Source: Owenia fusiformis (lineage: Eukaryota > Annelida > Polychaeta > Sabellida > Oweniidae). From it: a stretch of DNA of 64,000 bases. Below, piece by piece: positions 50,251 through 62,898 of this stretch. Where the stretch lies: contig CAIIXF020000010.1 in the NCBI GenBank assembly GCA_903813345.2, positions 8,982,349-9,046,348 on the forward strand, read 5' to 3'. The number at the start of each line of letters is the position of its first letter. The stretch's first letter is position 1. Below the pieces are notes generated by a model. It ran no database searches. It saw only the letters and a program-made list of their open reading frames with translations, and was not told where the DNA came from. The position numbers were made by a program, and so were the translations under genes.

Positions 50251-51242
50251 CACGGGGGTAAAGCAGACCCGATGATGCAATGAGCTTGCTCGGCGGTATC
50301 ATGACTGTGTAACGGGTCTTATATGGCATTATTTTTGCTTCTTTATTCATTAAATTCAAATATATTCGATATATGAAATATTTATATTCGCTAAATCATT
50401 TTTCCATTCGGTAAAAACGTTTATTTGTTTGTTACAGCAAATTAAGTTTTCAAAATAGCCAATCACTTAATACTATGTGCATTAAATTACATATTTCATT
50501 CGTTAAATGATATTTTTCGGCGTAAAGTGTTATGGTATTCCTTAAGAGTAACACATTATATGCACAATATTGAATTTCTATTTGAACCCTACCGAAATAA
50601 GTTTGCCTATATTTACCAAATGGTTTATTTTTCTATGACATAGTTAATGCATTTTACCGAAAGCTAATTTGCTATTTACCGAATGCAATAAAGTAATATT
50701 CGATAACTTGCGTTGTTGTTCGATATTTTGTCACGTGACTTCGAGATTTGCATAATGGCCGCGCAGCTATTCTACATAGTACAAATATATCACGTGACTG
50801 AAAGTCTCGTAAATTATCGAAAAATAACGAAATTTATCGAATGTGGCATTCGGTATTTACCGAATATAAATAATTTAAATACCGAATGTACAAATAATTA
50901 ATTGAATTATGCGTGCGTTAAGGAAAACAAATTGATTCGCTGCATCACACAAATACATGTATAAATATCAAATGTGAATGTCAATATAAAGAACAAGTGA
51001 AACTATTGAGCGAATATAAATTGTATAGATTATTACATTTGATGAAATAAAAAAACATTCGATAGATTGGGTAAAGGTTTGGTAAATTGTTTGTTTTATT
51101 TGGTATTTATGGAATATTAATGTACCGAATAAAGAAGCAGTTTAAACACCATAGTCTTAATGTATAATTGTGCTCGGCGGTAGGTTCAAACAACGCGGAT
51201 CAAAGCATGTGCTCATGGTATATTCGTGTTTTAACACCTGTG
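50251..51242. mobile_element. Compact CACGGGGGTAA element, copy 2, split by an insertion
   Basis: The left half (50251-50328) and right half (51170-51242) match 31526-31683 almost base for base. The folding stem is kept: ATGATGC here still pairs with GTATCAT through one G-U. ATAA flanks both ends. Between the halves lies an unrelated AT-rich element. Confidence 0.8.
50336..51139. mobile_element. AT-rich inserted element with TGCTTCTTTATTC ends
   Basis: The left end TGCTTCTTTATTCATTAAA and the right end ACCGAATAAAGAAGCA are inverted. The interior repeats TTTACCGAAT-like words about ten times in both orientations (for example near 50413, 50587, 50652, 50680, 50852, 50879 and 51123). No coding potential. 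Confidence 0.65.
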
Positions 51243-51573
51243 ATAACGTGATCTTTATGTTTTTATAGCCACCGTATTTGCGACCCGCATTCGTCGTCGA
51301 AGTCTGTATCAAATCATTATTACACATTTATGATTGCTATAAGGTAGTGACATTTTGACATGTTAATCAGGAGGTTAAGATACACGATTCTACGTGACGT
51401 GTAGGATTATGGTCGTCTGTGGATAATTCCTCCCATTTGTACGGTTTACTTGGCCGATTGAGTATAAGGGTATTATGACGTGCACGGACCTGGGGACAAT
51501 TCGGAAAATACGGGTTAATCTCAGCTTTGAGCGTTTATCTCTGCCTTATTTAAAAAGCTAACTATGTGTTTTA

Positions 51574-52183
51574 TACAGGGTGTCAAATAAGTCCCGTCCC
51601 CCCTCTACAGCCAAAACCAAGATATTTGGTACCAAGTGTGATATCATTGGAAAGGTCTTCCAAAGGTAAAGTTAGTTAGCATATATCTGACACACGTCAA
51701 TCAATCTCACAAATTTTTACATTGTATCAATTGAGGTGACCATATGCCTAGAAACATGGCAATTTGGCGTATTTGGCAGGATTTTAAGAATCGGGTATAA
51801 GGAAGGTCAAGGGACCAAAAGATGACTAAATATGTTTATGGCGATGAATTTAACCAATTTCTAGATAGGGTTGGATGTGTAGAAAATAGAGATGCAAAGA
51901 AAGTGGTGAAAACCTTTATGTAACAAGTGGAATGCGAAAAAGATTAACTTTTTGACGTATTTCTGAGGTCATATCCTTGTCATTTTGACGCAAAAAGCTA
52001 CTCAAAGGAGGGCACGTTAACTATAAAAGACATCATAAAAATATAGGTAAATTTCATCCAAAATACTTGAGAGTTGGTGAGTTAACATAACTTTGGACGA
52101 TCTTTCCAATGGTATATCACACTAGGTACCGTCTGTTAAGGTTTTAGCTGTAGCAGGGGGGGGGACTTATTTGACACCCTGTA
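51574..52183. mobile_element. Mariner-like MITE with TACAGGGTGTCAAATAAG ends
   Basis: TACAGGGTGTCAAATAAGTC is mirrored by GACTTATTTGACACCCTGTA. Pairing continues through CCCCCCTCTACAGC against GCTGTAGCAGGGGG and GGTACC near both ends. About 610 bp, TA borders, no open frame. Confidence 0.85.
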
Positions 52184-53394
52184 TATCATTCTGAAGTATT
52201 TTTTATTCACATTTCAGTGAAATTATTTTACCTTCAAAATTTTGATGGGATCCAACATTTTTTTAAAGTTAAATATATCCCGACATCGTCAAATACGCTG
52301 TAAGACGTAACACTTTACGCTTACAGGGCTCGTTGAAATTGGGATAACTTTTGAAATAATGATCAAAATCCTACTAAAATTTCACAATTTATTCAATGGA
52401 ACATGTTCATTTATGACGTCACAATTGCTTAACGGCTCCAGCTCAAATTATCTTATATGAACGCTTTTAAAATTTTCCAAATTTTGTAAGGTTTTGAAGG
52501 CGAATGGGACGAGCAATAAGTTTACCTTCATTTAACCTTCTTTTACCACAAATTCCATACATATCAATTTTTACCAACACCCCAAATGGATTTCTTGACC
52601 GTTTTTCATAATTCAAAACGTTTTGGAAACATTGTCCTCGAGATCTTGCTACCCTGTGAATGTTGTCATGATTAGGTAAGGATAAAGTATTTTATTTTTA
52701 GGTTGACTAATCTTTACAAAAATGTGACGCTTGTCGTTTTTGACGTTGTAAGGCTGTTTGCGCCCTATGCTGCTCATTGTTTTGTCTTGGTTTTTGACGC
52801 CATGATGTTACGCTAATTGTCCCCAGTTTCGTGCGACGTGTATATACGGAAATAATTGTAATTAGGTCCCTAGAAAAGTGATTTGAGAGCGGTACAGTAA
52901 CCCACGGGGTCGAAATATCACACGCTCACGTACAGGTTGTCTTAAAACGTGTAAATTAACCTCCATATTGGTTTGTCTAAACTTTACTGCTGTGATATAC
53001 AAACCGTTGCAAATATAATGCTGACTTATAGAGCACGTTGGGATAATTATTTTTTCTTAAGCTCTCTGAAAATAATATTAATAAAGATAATAATGACAGA
53101 ACACGTATCTATTTTCTTTTGCTGACTACATAATATGTCAGCATATTTCTCTATTAAGCCCCTATTAGGCCATGTTATATTATCAGCAGGATCGTTGATG
53201 AATATGAGCTTATTGTATACCAAGCATCTCAACGTATCTCGTTTCTCACAATGCTTTACTTTGACTTAAGTGACCCATTTAGCTGATCAATGAGAGTGGT
53301 TTCTCTCTAATTGCTAATTTGTCAACAGTAATGCAATTATTAAGGGTCATAAACCCATTATTGTACCTGAAGTCTAACATGCTTTAAGAATAAA
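52184..53394. other. Intergenic region without recognised features
   Basis: No coding frame, repeat or RNA gene recognised in 1.2 kb. Confidence 0.35.
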
Positions 53395-53525
53395 GACAAT
53401 GCATTAACATGCAAAATGTCCATTTATCACAGACGCCAAATGCCGAACACCAACCGCCGGCACAAAAAGGTTGGAGACTACAACAATATATCATCACTTG
53501 TGGTGGTGACAAAAATGATTATATT
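53395..53525 (-). repeat. Dispersed repeat, copy 3 (inverted)
   Basis: Its reverse complement matches 3705-4075 and 9118-9260: TTAACATGCAAAATGTC, GGTTGGAGACTACAACAATA and GTGGTGGTGAC on this strand. Confidence 0.65.
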
Positions 53526-55139
53526 AAGAAAAACAGAAAGTGAGAGCATCCTTTCCTTTCCATAGTTTCCTTATAACTTAAGACTATAAATATCTTAACG
53601 TATTATATGCCGATTAATGTCCAGTTTGCTAATTTTCGGAATTGACATTAATTGACGTTTTGTGAAAAAATCGAATTAAGCCAAGGACGTGATCACACGA
53701 TGCAATAATTGTATTGTCAAAGAAATACAACTTATACTTTGAAAATTACATTTTAAAGGAATAAAAGGCCGGGATTCTTTGATTTATTGCATTTTTTGCT
53801 TAATACGAAGTTTTAAAAAGCGAAGTCGAACGAATGCAGAGCGTACAAAATAGCCGCACCTTTTGATTAACCAAGTATGGGCAATACGTTTCATTAACAA
53901 TGTTGAGAATGGAAATATAGAATTTCCGTTTCATTAACTGGCGTAATAACAATGTGACATCAGCAATGTAGAGTACTCATTGTTCGCTTTGGAACATACT
54001 ATGTACTTTTTAGTTTTAGACTGCGGAAAGCTGTTGTCACTTCAAGAGAATCATTACTGACATACAAAGTGACATTAGATTACATTAAAAGTCATGGAAT
54101 TATTTTACGTAATGCAATTACATCCGTTAATTGCTTTCAAGCAGCGCGGCGTTTCACCTGTTCACTGTTGCGTATTAATCGAATTTTTGTGCTCGTCAAG
54201 TTGGCAAAATATGAGCGGACTATTCAAAATTCACACATGGATAGGCAAGGTGTGTCCGATTCCAGCCAATCCGAACACAGTATTTTTACATGGCAGCAGT
54301 GCATGAAATAATCAATAACGCATTTGTAGTGTATGGTTGTTAAGGTGTGGATTGCAATTGATGCTATGCCAATACTTGACCCTTGCAAATTGTTTCATTG
54401 AAAATATGTTCTTTTGGTGATTTTATATCTTTTAGGTGATTTTGTCGGAAATACTTTTCAATCTGTAAAAATAATTTAAGCCCAAGACATTGGGCTTACA
54501 TTATAGCTGCTTCATTCCACCCAGGCGTTGTTTCCTATACTTTTGGAATCAACACCTTCATCGTATGATTCAGCAAACAAAATTGTGAGTCTAGGTCTAA
54601 AAATCCGTAGATCACAATGCTAGGTCTCACTGAACTTTACTGTTCCTGGGTGTACATGAACATGATCATATTTCCAAATTCTCTTGTTAAAAACTTTTCT
54701 CTTGTACGAAAGTTTTTTCATATCTTTGGATAAGCTTTAAAATGATATATGACACATACTATGACGACACTGGTAAATGTCTTCCTATGGGGGCCCCATA
54801 CTTTCGGGACACTCTGTATATATAAAGCATCTTTAATAACCAAGTCCCATCAATCCTGTTTTAGATACATTTCCTGATTATAAACCACCGTGACACTTTA
54901 TGTAAACATTGTTAACATTATTAAATGTACAATATGTAGAAGTAATTTAGATGGTTTCAAATATTCCTTTCCTGTCAAATCGAAGACCATTTTGATCTAT
55001 TGAATACCCATGATCAAATCAATAGAAAAACTAGAAATTGGCAACTCCACGGAGTAGCGAATCCCAAGGAACAATATATAAATCATGAACCTGTACAGTC
55101 ACAATGTAATATTTACCATCTACTCTTCCCCTCAATAAA
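53526..55139. other. Intergenic region, one orphan transposon end
   Basis: GGGGCCCCATACTTTCGGGACACTCTGTA ends a mariner-like inverted end at about 54818, but its partner was not found. A perfect 22-bp palindrome-type hairpin (TAAGCCCAA/TTGGGCTTA) lies at 54477-54498. No gene recognised. Confidence 0.35.
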
Positions 55140-55770
55140 TACTTGAGATCATTGTTGTATCATCTAACCATACTTTAAAAGTAATGGCGAATTCCTGCTC
55201 TAGGCAGCCATTTTGAATTTTCTGAGGCAAAAATCAGAAAACAATACAATATTTGTGATCTACTCTAAAGTTCCTTCAATTTGAGTATAATATAGCCATA
55301 CTTCTAAGAGATCAGAAAATTATTGCAAAATCCCACACCAGGCGGCCATTTTGAATTTTACGAGGTCCGAATTCGAGAAACGATACAATATTTGTAATCT
55401 ACTCTAAATTGCCTTTTTGAGTATGATAAAGCTACACTTCAAAAACTTCTCAAAATTAACGCAAATTTTTGTTTTCCCAACCCCAATTCACGAAGGTAAG
55501 GGTGAAAAACACGGAAATTTCAAATAATAATATTTTTTTACTTTGGTTCAAAATGAAAAACATAAGAAAAATTCGCGCCATTTCCAAAGGGTCGGCCATC
55601 TTGAAAAAAACTTTTGCGTAAAACTATTCACCAATATACATCTTTTCAACAAATATGAAGAAAATTCGTCGACTAGTATACGAGTTATCTTCCGGACGGA
55701 CTGACTGACTGACTGACGGACGGACGGACAGAGGGCTTCACTATACCATACCTACCGTAGTTCCCTAACG
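55140..55770. repeat. ~125-bp degenerate tandem repeat with a GACG/GACT tetranucleotide run
   Basis: GGC(A/G)GCCATTTTGAATTTT recurs at 55206 and 55343, with a weaker match (GGTCGGCCATCTTGAAAA) at 55591. ACAATATTTGTGATCTACTCTAAA-type words recur with the same spacing. At 55699-55735 (GACT)n changes to (GACG)n. AACTACGGTAGG/AACGAACTACG-type words close the repeat. Confidence 0.6.
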
Positions 55771-57071
55771 AACTACGTATAATGATCTATCATTTCACAT
55801 ATAGAAACATCCCAGCAGGTTTCTGTATATGATAAAATGTATGTTAAAACAATTGAATTAAATTAAATATTTTACACTTTTTAAACATACCAAAGATATT
55901 TCTTGAAAACAAAAATGCAATGAAGACTCTTAAAAACTTTATCATCAAATGCAGGATTCAATCTCGTTGATAAAAATCGTATTAGTATTTTATAATAGTG
56001 TTCTTTAGAAATCATAATGAAAGTCCAAGATAATAGGCAATCTCACGAAGGATTAGCTACATCATCATTTCCCGGCCGGGCTGGTCAACATCAGGGGTTT
56101 ATTTCCATTTAAACTTTCTACAGACATTCATCATCATTAATAAGATTTGTTATAAAGTGTGTCTTCATATTAATAAGAAAAATAGATTGTGTTATTCAAA
56201 GGTCATTCCCTATGGACCTTTATTTTGAGTCAGAATAATTCACTTTAATATTCCTCTAGATAGAACTAACTAAATTCTTTTTATTAATCTGTCAAGATCT
56301 TATATACGATATGACATTCATGAACCAAGCTAATATGGTAAGCATGACGTCACGTAGAACAAGATGTTTAAATCGGGTTTACATGTTATATTTTCCAACA
56401 TATTTTTCATTGTATTGACAGTCTCAACCTGCATGACCAAATCATCTAAGTTTAAATGTGTATACGTATTATAAAATAAAAAAAACTTTGAGTGGAACCT
56501 CAGGAATATACCAGAAATGTGTTTTTTCTAAACAGGATGCTCCATAGAGCAAAACCAAGATGTTGCATGGCAACCTGGGATGACGAACGCAGAAATGCTT
56601 TTGAATATTTACTTTTTGCGGTATTTTGTAATCATTTTTGGCAGCTTTTCCAAAGTCACTTTCCCCAGGAGGAAAGTTTGTCAAAGTTTGTTGATATTTC
56701 AAAGTCAAAAATATTGATTGAATGAGGAAATATCTGTTTTGAATGTTATTCAACTGATGTTGTTACAGCATGCATTTGAAGGAAATTCATTCCTTTCGTC
56801 TTACTTTGATGTATCAAGATGTCTTAAGACACAATTCTCTTTGAAAATGAGTATTTATAGGTCCACGAACGTTCACTTGGTAAACATGACTTTTGAATTC
56901 GTATGTGAATAAATCATGAAGAAATAACAGATCACCACACCCGGGTTGCCGCCATTTTGTTTCAGAAAGGGATCCATTTATAATTCCCAGTCGATCACTT
57001 TCTTAATATAATAAGAAGGCAAGTCTACATAAAGCCATATGTACTTTGATAAGTTTTAAATGAATAATTAC
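55771..57071. other. Intergenic region without recognised features
   Basis: Several short open frames on both strands (about 56470-56910) have no recognisable composition or splice signals. I see no gene. Confidence 0.35.
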
Positions 57072-57132
57072 CATTTTGAGTTGCAAAAGTCAATACCAGA
57101 CCGATTTGTATCCAGGTGTTGTGTAAAGCCAT
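57072..57132 (-). other. Possible signal-peptide first exon
   Basis: On the minus strand an ATG opens MALHNTWIQIGLVLTFATQN, a leader-like peptide, followed by a GTAATT donor in phase 1. No second exon was found downstream, and the phase does not fit nAChR exon 2. It may be the start of an unseen gene, or chance. Confidence 0.25.
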
Positions 57133-58199
57133 TGATTTCCTTATTATTGACACTACGGTTCCATTCCTCAGCATCAAATCCGGGCGTAATCCTGATGGAA
57201 ATGACAGATTAGATGCTACTATGTCAGTAAATAAGAAATAAATCACCACATTAAATTTGAATTTAGTAGCCTTATTTCGTATGGGCTAGTTTTGATGCAG
57301 CTAGCGTCCTTTACTTTTGTAATTAGATTATCTTGATTTCAAGCAATTCCATATCACCCTCAATTTAACGGTTTTGAACAGCGTAGGCTAGAATCGGACC
57401 ACTTTTAATTATGTACGTGTTGTTTTCGTGAAAATGTAACACTTTCTCCAGTTTGTCTTCATTTTTGAATCTTGATTTTCTTTTGAAGAAAAAGACGTCT
57501 AACAAGACAGTGATAATTAAAATACGAAATCGATCTCTCTTTCTTGTTTTCCAAGTTCCCAGAGGAACTAGAACTAAGAATTAGAACTTGTACAGAGTAT
57601 GGTCATTTAAAATCGTGGATTGGCTAAAATGCTTCTTGCAACCTAATTAAACTAATTGATTTGGCTTGACCATTTGTTTAGTGATTCCATAGACGTCTTG
57701 ATCAATTTATTTAGGTTCTTCTTCAGTCATGGAAAAATGGAATACAATGGAAAATGAATTATAATCTCTCCGCCATAACTAAAATGTATCTTTGTAGTGT
57801 TATCCTTGTCTCATCTTTACAGACATTAATCCAGTTCCCGTAAAGTCCAAATAATTCTTATTTATCACGAAGTAATCCTCCCGATCTTTCAAGGTATTTC
57901 ATGCAACTGTATTCGCCGATAGAACAATGTGCTTTCAGAATAAAATTGCCAAGTAGTTTTAATTTGCTATTGATAGCATAGCAACATCGTAGAACATGGT
58001 TTCAAATGAACATCCGAGATAGGAGACACTGCATCCGAGAGAGGAGACACGGATGGAAACTTATCGCAACTAACATTATCTACAGCTTTTATTAAATGAT
58101 AGTACTTCCCCTAAGCGACAAAAGATACTGGCCTATTCGATAGTGGGCATTTGAATTATTGCCCTTTCGCATCCTGAACCTTGAAGACATTATAGTCAA
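57133..58199. other. Intergenic region without recognised features
   Basis: No coding frame, repeat or RNA gene recognised, apart from a tiny direct repeat of CATCCGAGA(T/G)AGGAGACAC at 58013-58050. Confidence 0.35.
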
Positions 58200-58520
58200 A
58201 ATCACTTTGAACGGCGTCAAAAATATTTTCGTACGCACTTGAAAAATGATTTTGACTGCGTCAAAAACGATTTTGTACACTGTGTTACGCGAAATATGGC
58301 ATATATTCATGGTTGTGCGCTATTTGTGATACGGGCAGGTGAGTATGGCATAGTCCGCAGTGAATATATGCGATACATTGATTTCAGTGAATACCCGATA
58401 CTCACTGCGGAATATGTCATACTCTCCTGCAGAATATGGCATACTCACCTGCGTAATATGCCATATGCTGCAGGTGAAATGCGATATAGAAAGCCTCGAT
58501 TTGATTGGCCATAAGAAACG
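58200..58520. repeat. Clustered GCAGGTGAGTATGGCATA-type repeats, copy 1
   Basis: First come two direct words GCGTCAAAAA(T/C)(A/G)TTTTCGTAC-like (58215-58280). Then at least six copies of a short motif in both orientations (GGTGAGTATGGCATA, TATGGCATACTCACCTGC, TATGCCATATGCTGCAGG). The block ends near GATTTGATTGGCC. A related inverted block lies at 61535-61765. Confidence 0.6.
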
Positions 58521-59327
58521 GTTCTATTTATAAAACTACGCTGGATTACCAATGAATATTGTTAGCGCTTCGAGTATTACTAATGAATCCTGTACGTTTA
58601 TTACGTGTTATTGCTGAATGGTACTCCTAAAAGCATCAGACACGTGTAAATCGTGATTGTCAATACAACAATATATAAATACTCGTGTTTTAGGTTTTTA
58701 TCTGATCTTTTGTGAACTGTTGATAATTAGGTTATAAAAGTCACTCATAAAGTTCACGAACGTATGTTCGTTTATTTAACATGTAACACATCCATAAAGC
58801 AACATCAAATAATACAGGTATCGCTGGTGTATGGTATGTAATTGTATTAGTTGATATAGTCAATGCACTGACCTGTTGATTCAGTAATAATGATGATAAT
58901 TCGGAGACACACAACTATTAGATCACGAATGGATGGCATTACAAAAACAAAAATATAGTCCAATTATTGTAATTACATCGAACTCCCGTGCAGTGATATA
59001 TCACTGCGGCGGGCAGGTGTCTCACCGTAAACATGGTAACATCGTAATAAACAACTGACGTGATTGATACTATTTTCATGGTATGATATTGATGAATTTT
59101 GAAAGAATGAGGGACTAAAATGCTAATTTTCCAAAATAACATTATCAACTATTGAAGTTTGTGCTTAAAGTGTCTCACATATTCGATCAAAACTTGCCAT
59201 GCAAACATGTTAGTCTACTTTACTGGCCCCCCTTGCTGTAACAAGGAACCCAAAACACATTAAAACGTAAACATAAACCAATTAGTCACTTCACTTTGAA
59301 AGTGGGGGTGTTAGCAAATGTGTATTA
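58521..59327. other. Intergenic region without recognised features
   Basis: AT-rich; no gene, repeat or RNA gene recognised. Confidence 0.35.
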
Positions 59328-59762
59328 GGCCATAAGAAGTAGATTCTTTGTTTTGCGTCCTGGCAAAATCCAAATCATGCAAGGGTACAAGGAAAACAAA
59401 CACAAACTCAAGAAAAAAACACAAACTTGTTTGCTGAGAAATGTATACATTTTATGGGCATAAAAAGGGATGACATACCAATTTGCAGTGATTACAAACA
59501 CATATCTATACATTTTATACAATATATTTAAACTTCAAGGGTAAAAAAATAAGAAAATACACAATGTATGCCAAAATAATTATAACACTGTCAATTTTGA
59601 CGCACATCAAATTATCCGCCATTTCGTCTGATTCTGATTGAACGAAATGTAATGGTACTTTCAGACCCTTGTGATTGCTATTTTGATGTGTTTGTTTTTT
59701 CTGATTTACTCAAAATCGTGCAAGCAAGGGGACGCAAAGCAAAGAATCTACTTCTTATGGCC
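59328..59762. mobile_element. Harbinger-like MITE with TTA target duplication
   Basis: GGCCATAAGAAGTAGATTCT and AGAATCTACTTCTTATGGCC are exact inverted ends; pairing continues through TTTGTTTTGCGTCC / GGACGCAAAGCAAA. TTA lies on both sides (59325-59327 and 59763-59765), as in PIF/Harbinger insertions. 435 bp, non-coding. Confidence 0.85.
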
Positions 59763-60879
59763 TTAGCAGAATACGCTGTGTGCATGGACTAACACAATAT
59801 CAGTGGTCATTTACTGTGTCAACTTAGTAACCCTTGCATATCGTGCTCAATCAAGTATTGAATAATTTTTTTATGATCTAAATGTTTGTAGTTTATAAAA
59901 AATGTGATATATTTTAGTTAGAAATACATTAATTAATATATTCATTCAAACAGCACTAGAATGCGGGAAGAAAGAGCAATGGTGACAAAATGCAGACAGA
60001 ATTTTCCGTAAGGGTTTCAAACATTTCTGAACACAATCATACATGTACTTCATGTGTACTGTTATTTTTAGTGCTGTATTCATAGATATAATTTCACGTA
60101 TTAAAATCATATTTTCCAGCAATGACTTCAAATTCGGAACCACACCCATATCACATTTTCTTCAATAACTCCAAACATGTGTAAACATTGACCATGTGCA
60201 TATAAATTCAGATTTCACGAGCTCTTTCCTATTCGAGTACCTCATACACCCCTGCATGGATTTGAGTTGGATTCGCCTTTTATACGTGAGCCGACACACT
60301 CGCAAACGCTGATTGGATAAAGATTGCGAGAATCTTTAACGTATTTATAATTTTTATAAATAACAAAATAATATTTGATTAATCTTAATAGGACTATTCA
60401 CGATGCTATACATATATTTCACCCCTTCATATTTGAGCTTGTTTAATCTCTCTGAAATAAAAAAATTATCTATACACTTTTCTGTTATACCGAAATTGTT
60501 GCAACAGTATTTTTGACAACAGGTAACTTATGCAACATGTGCATTGTGCCAACATCCATCCATTACTTTGTATTGAATGATTTTATATTTTGATAATAAT
60601 AATAAACAATATGATCCGGAAATGTTTATTTTTTTGAAGTAAGATTTTAAAACAAGACTGAACAAACAATGGGATTTATGTTTTTCTATTTTCCATTATC
60701 TTACTCATATGTCAGGTGTCATAAACAATCAGATTGGGATTTTATGATCCAGTTTAAATCTTCGTTTTGATCTATAGGTGACAGAAATGTCTTTTTCTTT
60801 GAAGTTTGATTTCAAATCAAACTGCACAAACAATTGGATTATATTGTATTTTAATCTACTTAAAACAAGTAAAATCATT
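59763..60879. other. Intergenic region without recognised features
   Basis: AT-rich 1.1 kb; no gene, repeat or RNA gene recognised. Confidence 0.35.
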
Positions 60880-61075
60880 TGGGTCGACTTGACTAAGGGT
60901 TGAGTTGACCAAGAGTTGAGATGACTTGGGGTCGAGTTGACTAAGGGTCGAGATGACTTGGGGTCGACTTGACTAAGGGTCGACTTGACTTGGGGTCGAC
61001 TTGACTAAGGGTTGAGTTGACTTGGTTTGAGTTGACTTGGGGTTGAGTTGACTTGGGGTTGAGTTGACCAGGAAG
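60880..61075 (+). repeat. ~17-bp minisatellite (GGGTCGACTTGACTAAG / GGGTTGAGTTGACTTGG)
   Basis: About eleven units of 16-18 bp. Variation is mostly GTCGACTTGACTAA against GTTGAGTTGACTTG. Strong strand asymmetry: the plus strand is G/T-rich with almost no C outside GTCGAC. Confidence 0.85.
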
Positions 61076-61534
61076 CTTCGTAATTACATTAGCATCACCA
61101 GTGGTTGGATTTTGGTAAGTACATGAATGAAAAAGTGTTTGTATGGACCAACTCTAAGACATGATTTGATGTGATTAAGGTGCATATTCTTTAAAAAAAA
61201 TTGACCTTTTTGACCTGCCTCCATCTGTCAAAATCAGAATGACATTTTTTGACATTTTCTATAGATGGCGTATTCAACAGGTGAGATCGTTTGATTTTCG
61301 TGGGGAGTTTTGATTCAAACTTTTTTGACTGACAGAGGACATCCTGGGGTATGATGGAATGATAGCAAAACATGTCCACAAATCTTAGTTTTCTCTGGAA
61401 GACAGATCGTTTGTATGGGAATACGCATGTTATAACAATTAGTTGGGTTAACCCTTCATAGACTTTAGCCCGTTCGTTGAATCGATGTAATTGGCAATTG
61501 CGTACTTCCGTATCGCCTTCTCATTGGTTAGTGT

Positions 61535-61765
61535 GTATAGCAAATGCCGCAGGTGAATCTGTCATACATCGTTGAATTGTAAAGCTAGTTTCGATTGGCT
61601 GCCAGGTAACATAGGTGACAGATACTGTCACATGCATTTCTTGAGGCCGCTCAAACCCGGGCTCAAAATCATCTTTGACGTCGTTCGAAATCGTTTTTGA
61701 AGCCGTACAAAATCGTTTTTGACGCCGTTGAAAATAGTTTTTGACGGCGTTCAAAGCAATTCTTA
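61535..61765. repeat. Clustered repeat related to 58200-58520, inverted
   Basis: Has GCCGCAGGTGAATCTGTCAT and GATTGGCTGCC at one end and four tandem words of the AAATCGTTTTTGACGCCGT type at the other (61665-61765). Both parts match the earlier block in reverse order. Confidence 0.6.
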
Positions 61766-62144
61766 ATGGTGTATAAAACTGTTTTGATGTTAAAAGTAGA
61801 TTTCAGACGTTAAAGTAGACGTTACGGCGATAAAATATGATGATGCATTGGTCAGTGGCAAGCCATATAGTTGGCACTACGAAATCGAATTCTAATTCCA
61901 ATTTATTGCACACATTGCTGCTTAGTTTCCGAAAGATCAGTTTAGTCGTCGATAACGATCAGAGGAATGACTTCATGATTCCAATCTATCAGTATGTCTG
62001 GTCTACGAATCTCTTCGACAGTGTGTCAAGGAGTTGACTGCAAGCAATCCCTATAAATATACCTTTAAATGTTGAAAATAAAGATAAACGGATTTTTTCA
62101 ACATCTTGATTTTCAAGGGTTTCAGTTACTCCAACTTCAAGATG

Positions 62145-62696
62145 TACAGAGTGGTCAAAAAAAGGAAACCCTTATACCATTTTCCTCATATATTTGTCAT
62201 TTTATGAAATAACTCTCTGATATTTTGCACATTTGTACATCATTCAATTTCCTACCAGCTTACTTTATTTCATGACCATCAGATTGATAGTCACAATGTT
62301 ACAGTACTTTACAGAACATGCCCTAGTGGCCACTATTGCGCTGTCGGGCCACCTGCACTCGTCGTCCAAAATGTCCCTACCTGTGGGGATATGGCAAGGA
62401 AAAAGTGTAAGAGAATGACCTCAGGACAATCAAAAACCTCAAAAGTGAGATCAACTGTATCATTCAGGCCATACCTGCTGATGAATGTATTCGGCCCATT
62501 GACAACTGTGAAGGTTTGCCTACAGCGCGATGATGGCCAAACTTGAAGCATGTTATTCGAAGTGCTGTAAAATTGTGACTATCAGGGCGGTAGAAAATTG
62601 AATGATTTACAAATGTGTGAAATATCAGGGAGTAATTCTTCAAAATGACAAAGATATTAGGAAAATGCAGGGATTCCATCTTTTGACCACCCTGTA
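62145..62696. mobile_element. Mariner-like decayed element (TACAGRGTGGTCAAAA ends)
   Basis: TACAGAGTGGTCAAAAAAAG at the left and CTTTTGACCACCCTGTA at the right are inverted, with CCTAATATCTTTGTCATTTT-like pairing further in. The interior reads NDLRTIKNLKSEINCIIQAI and later ARWPNLKHVIRSA in one plus frame, which may be the C-terminal end of a transposase; the match is weak. About 550 bp. Confidence 0.65.
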
Positions 62697-62898
62697 GTTG
62701 GAATCAGAGGACCATACGTTCACTTAACATTATTATTTGAAATCAAAATGTTTATTTCACAAATTTAATGATACAGTAAGTACATACCGGGGTACATACC
62801 AGGTTAGGCCAAGTTGTCGTTTATTCAATTGTGAATCCCTTACTAAAATAAAATACAACACTAACAATTTTAATATCTTATTAATCAAGTTGAATTAT

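Noticed and set aside
53047-53232. Minus-strand 61-residue frame
   Set aside because: Looks peptide-like in part but has no acceptor, donor or recognisable family.
56469-56912. Overlapping frames on both strands
   Set aside because: Chance frames in AT-rich sequence; no signals on either strand.
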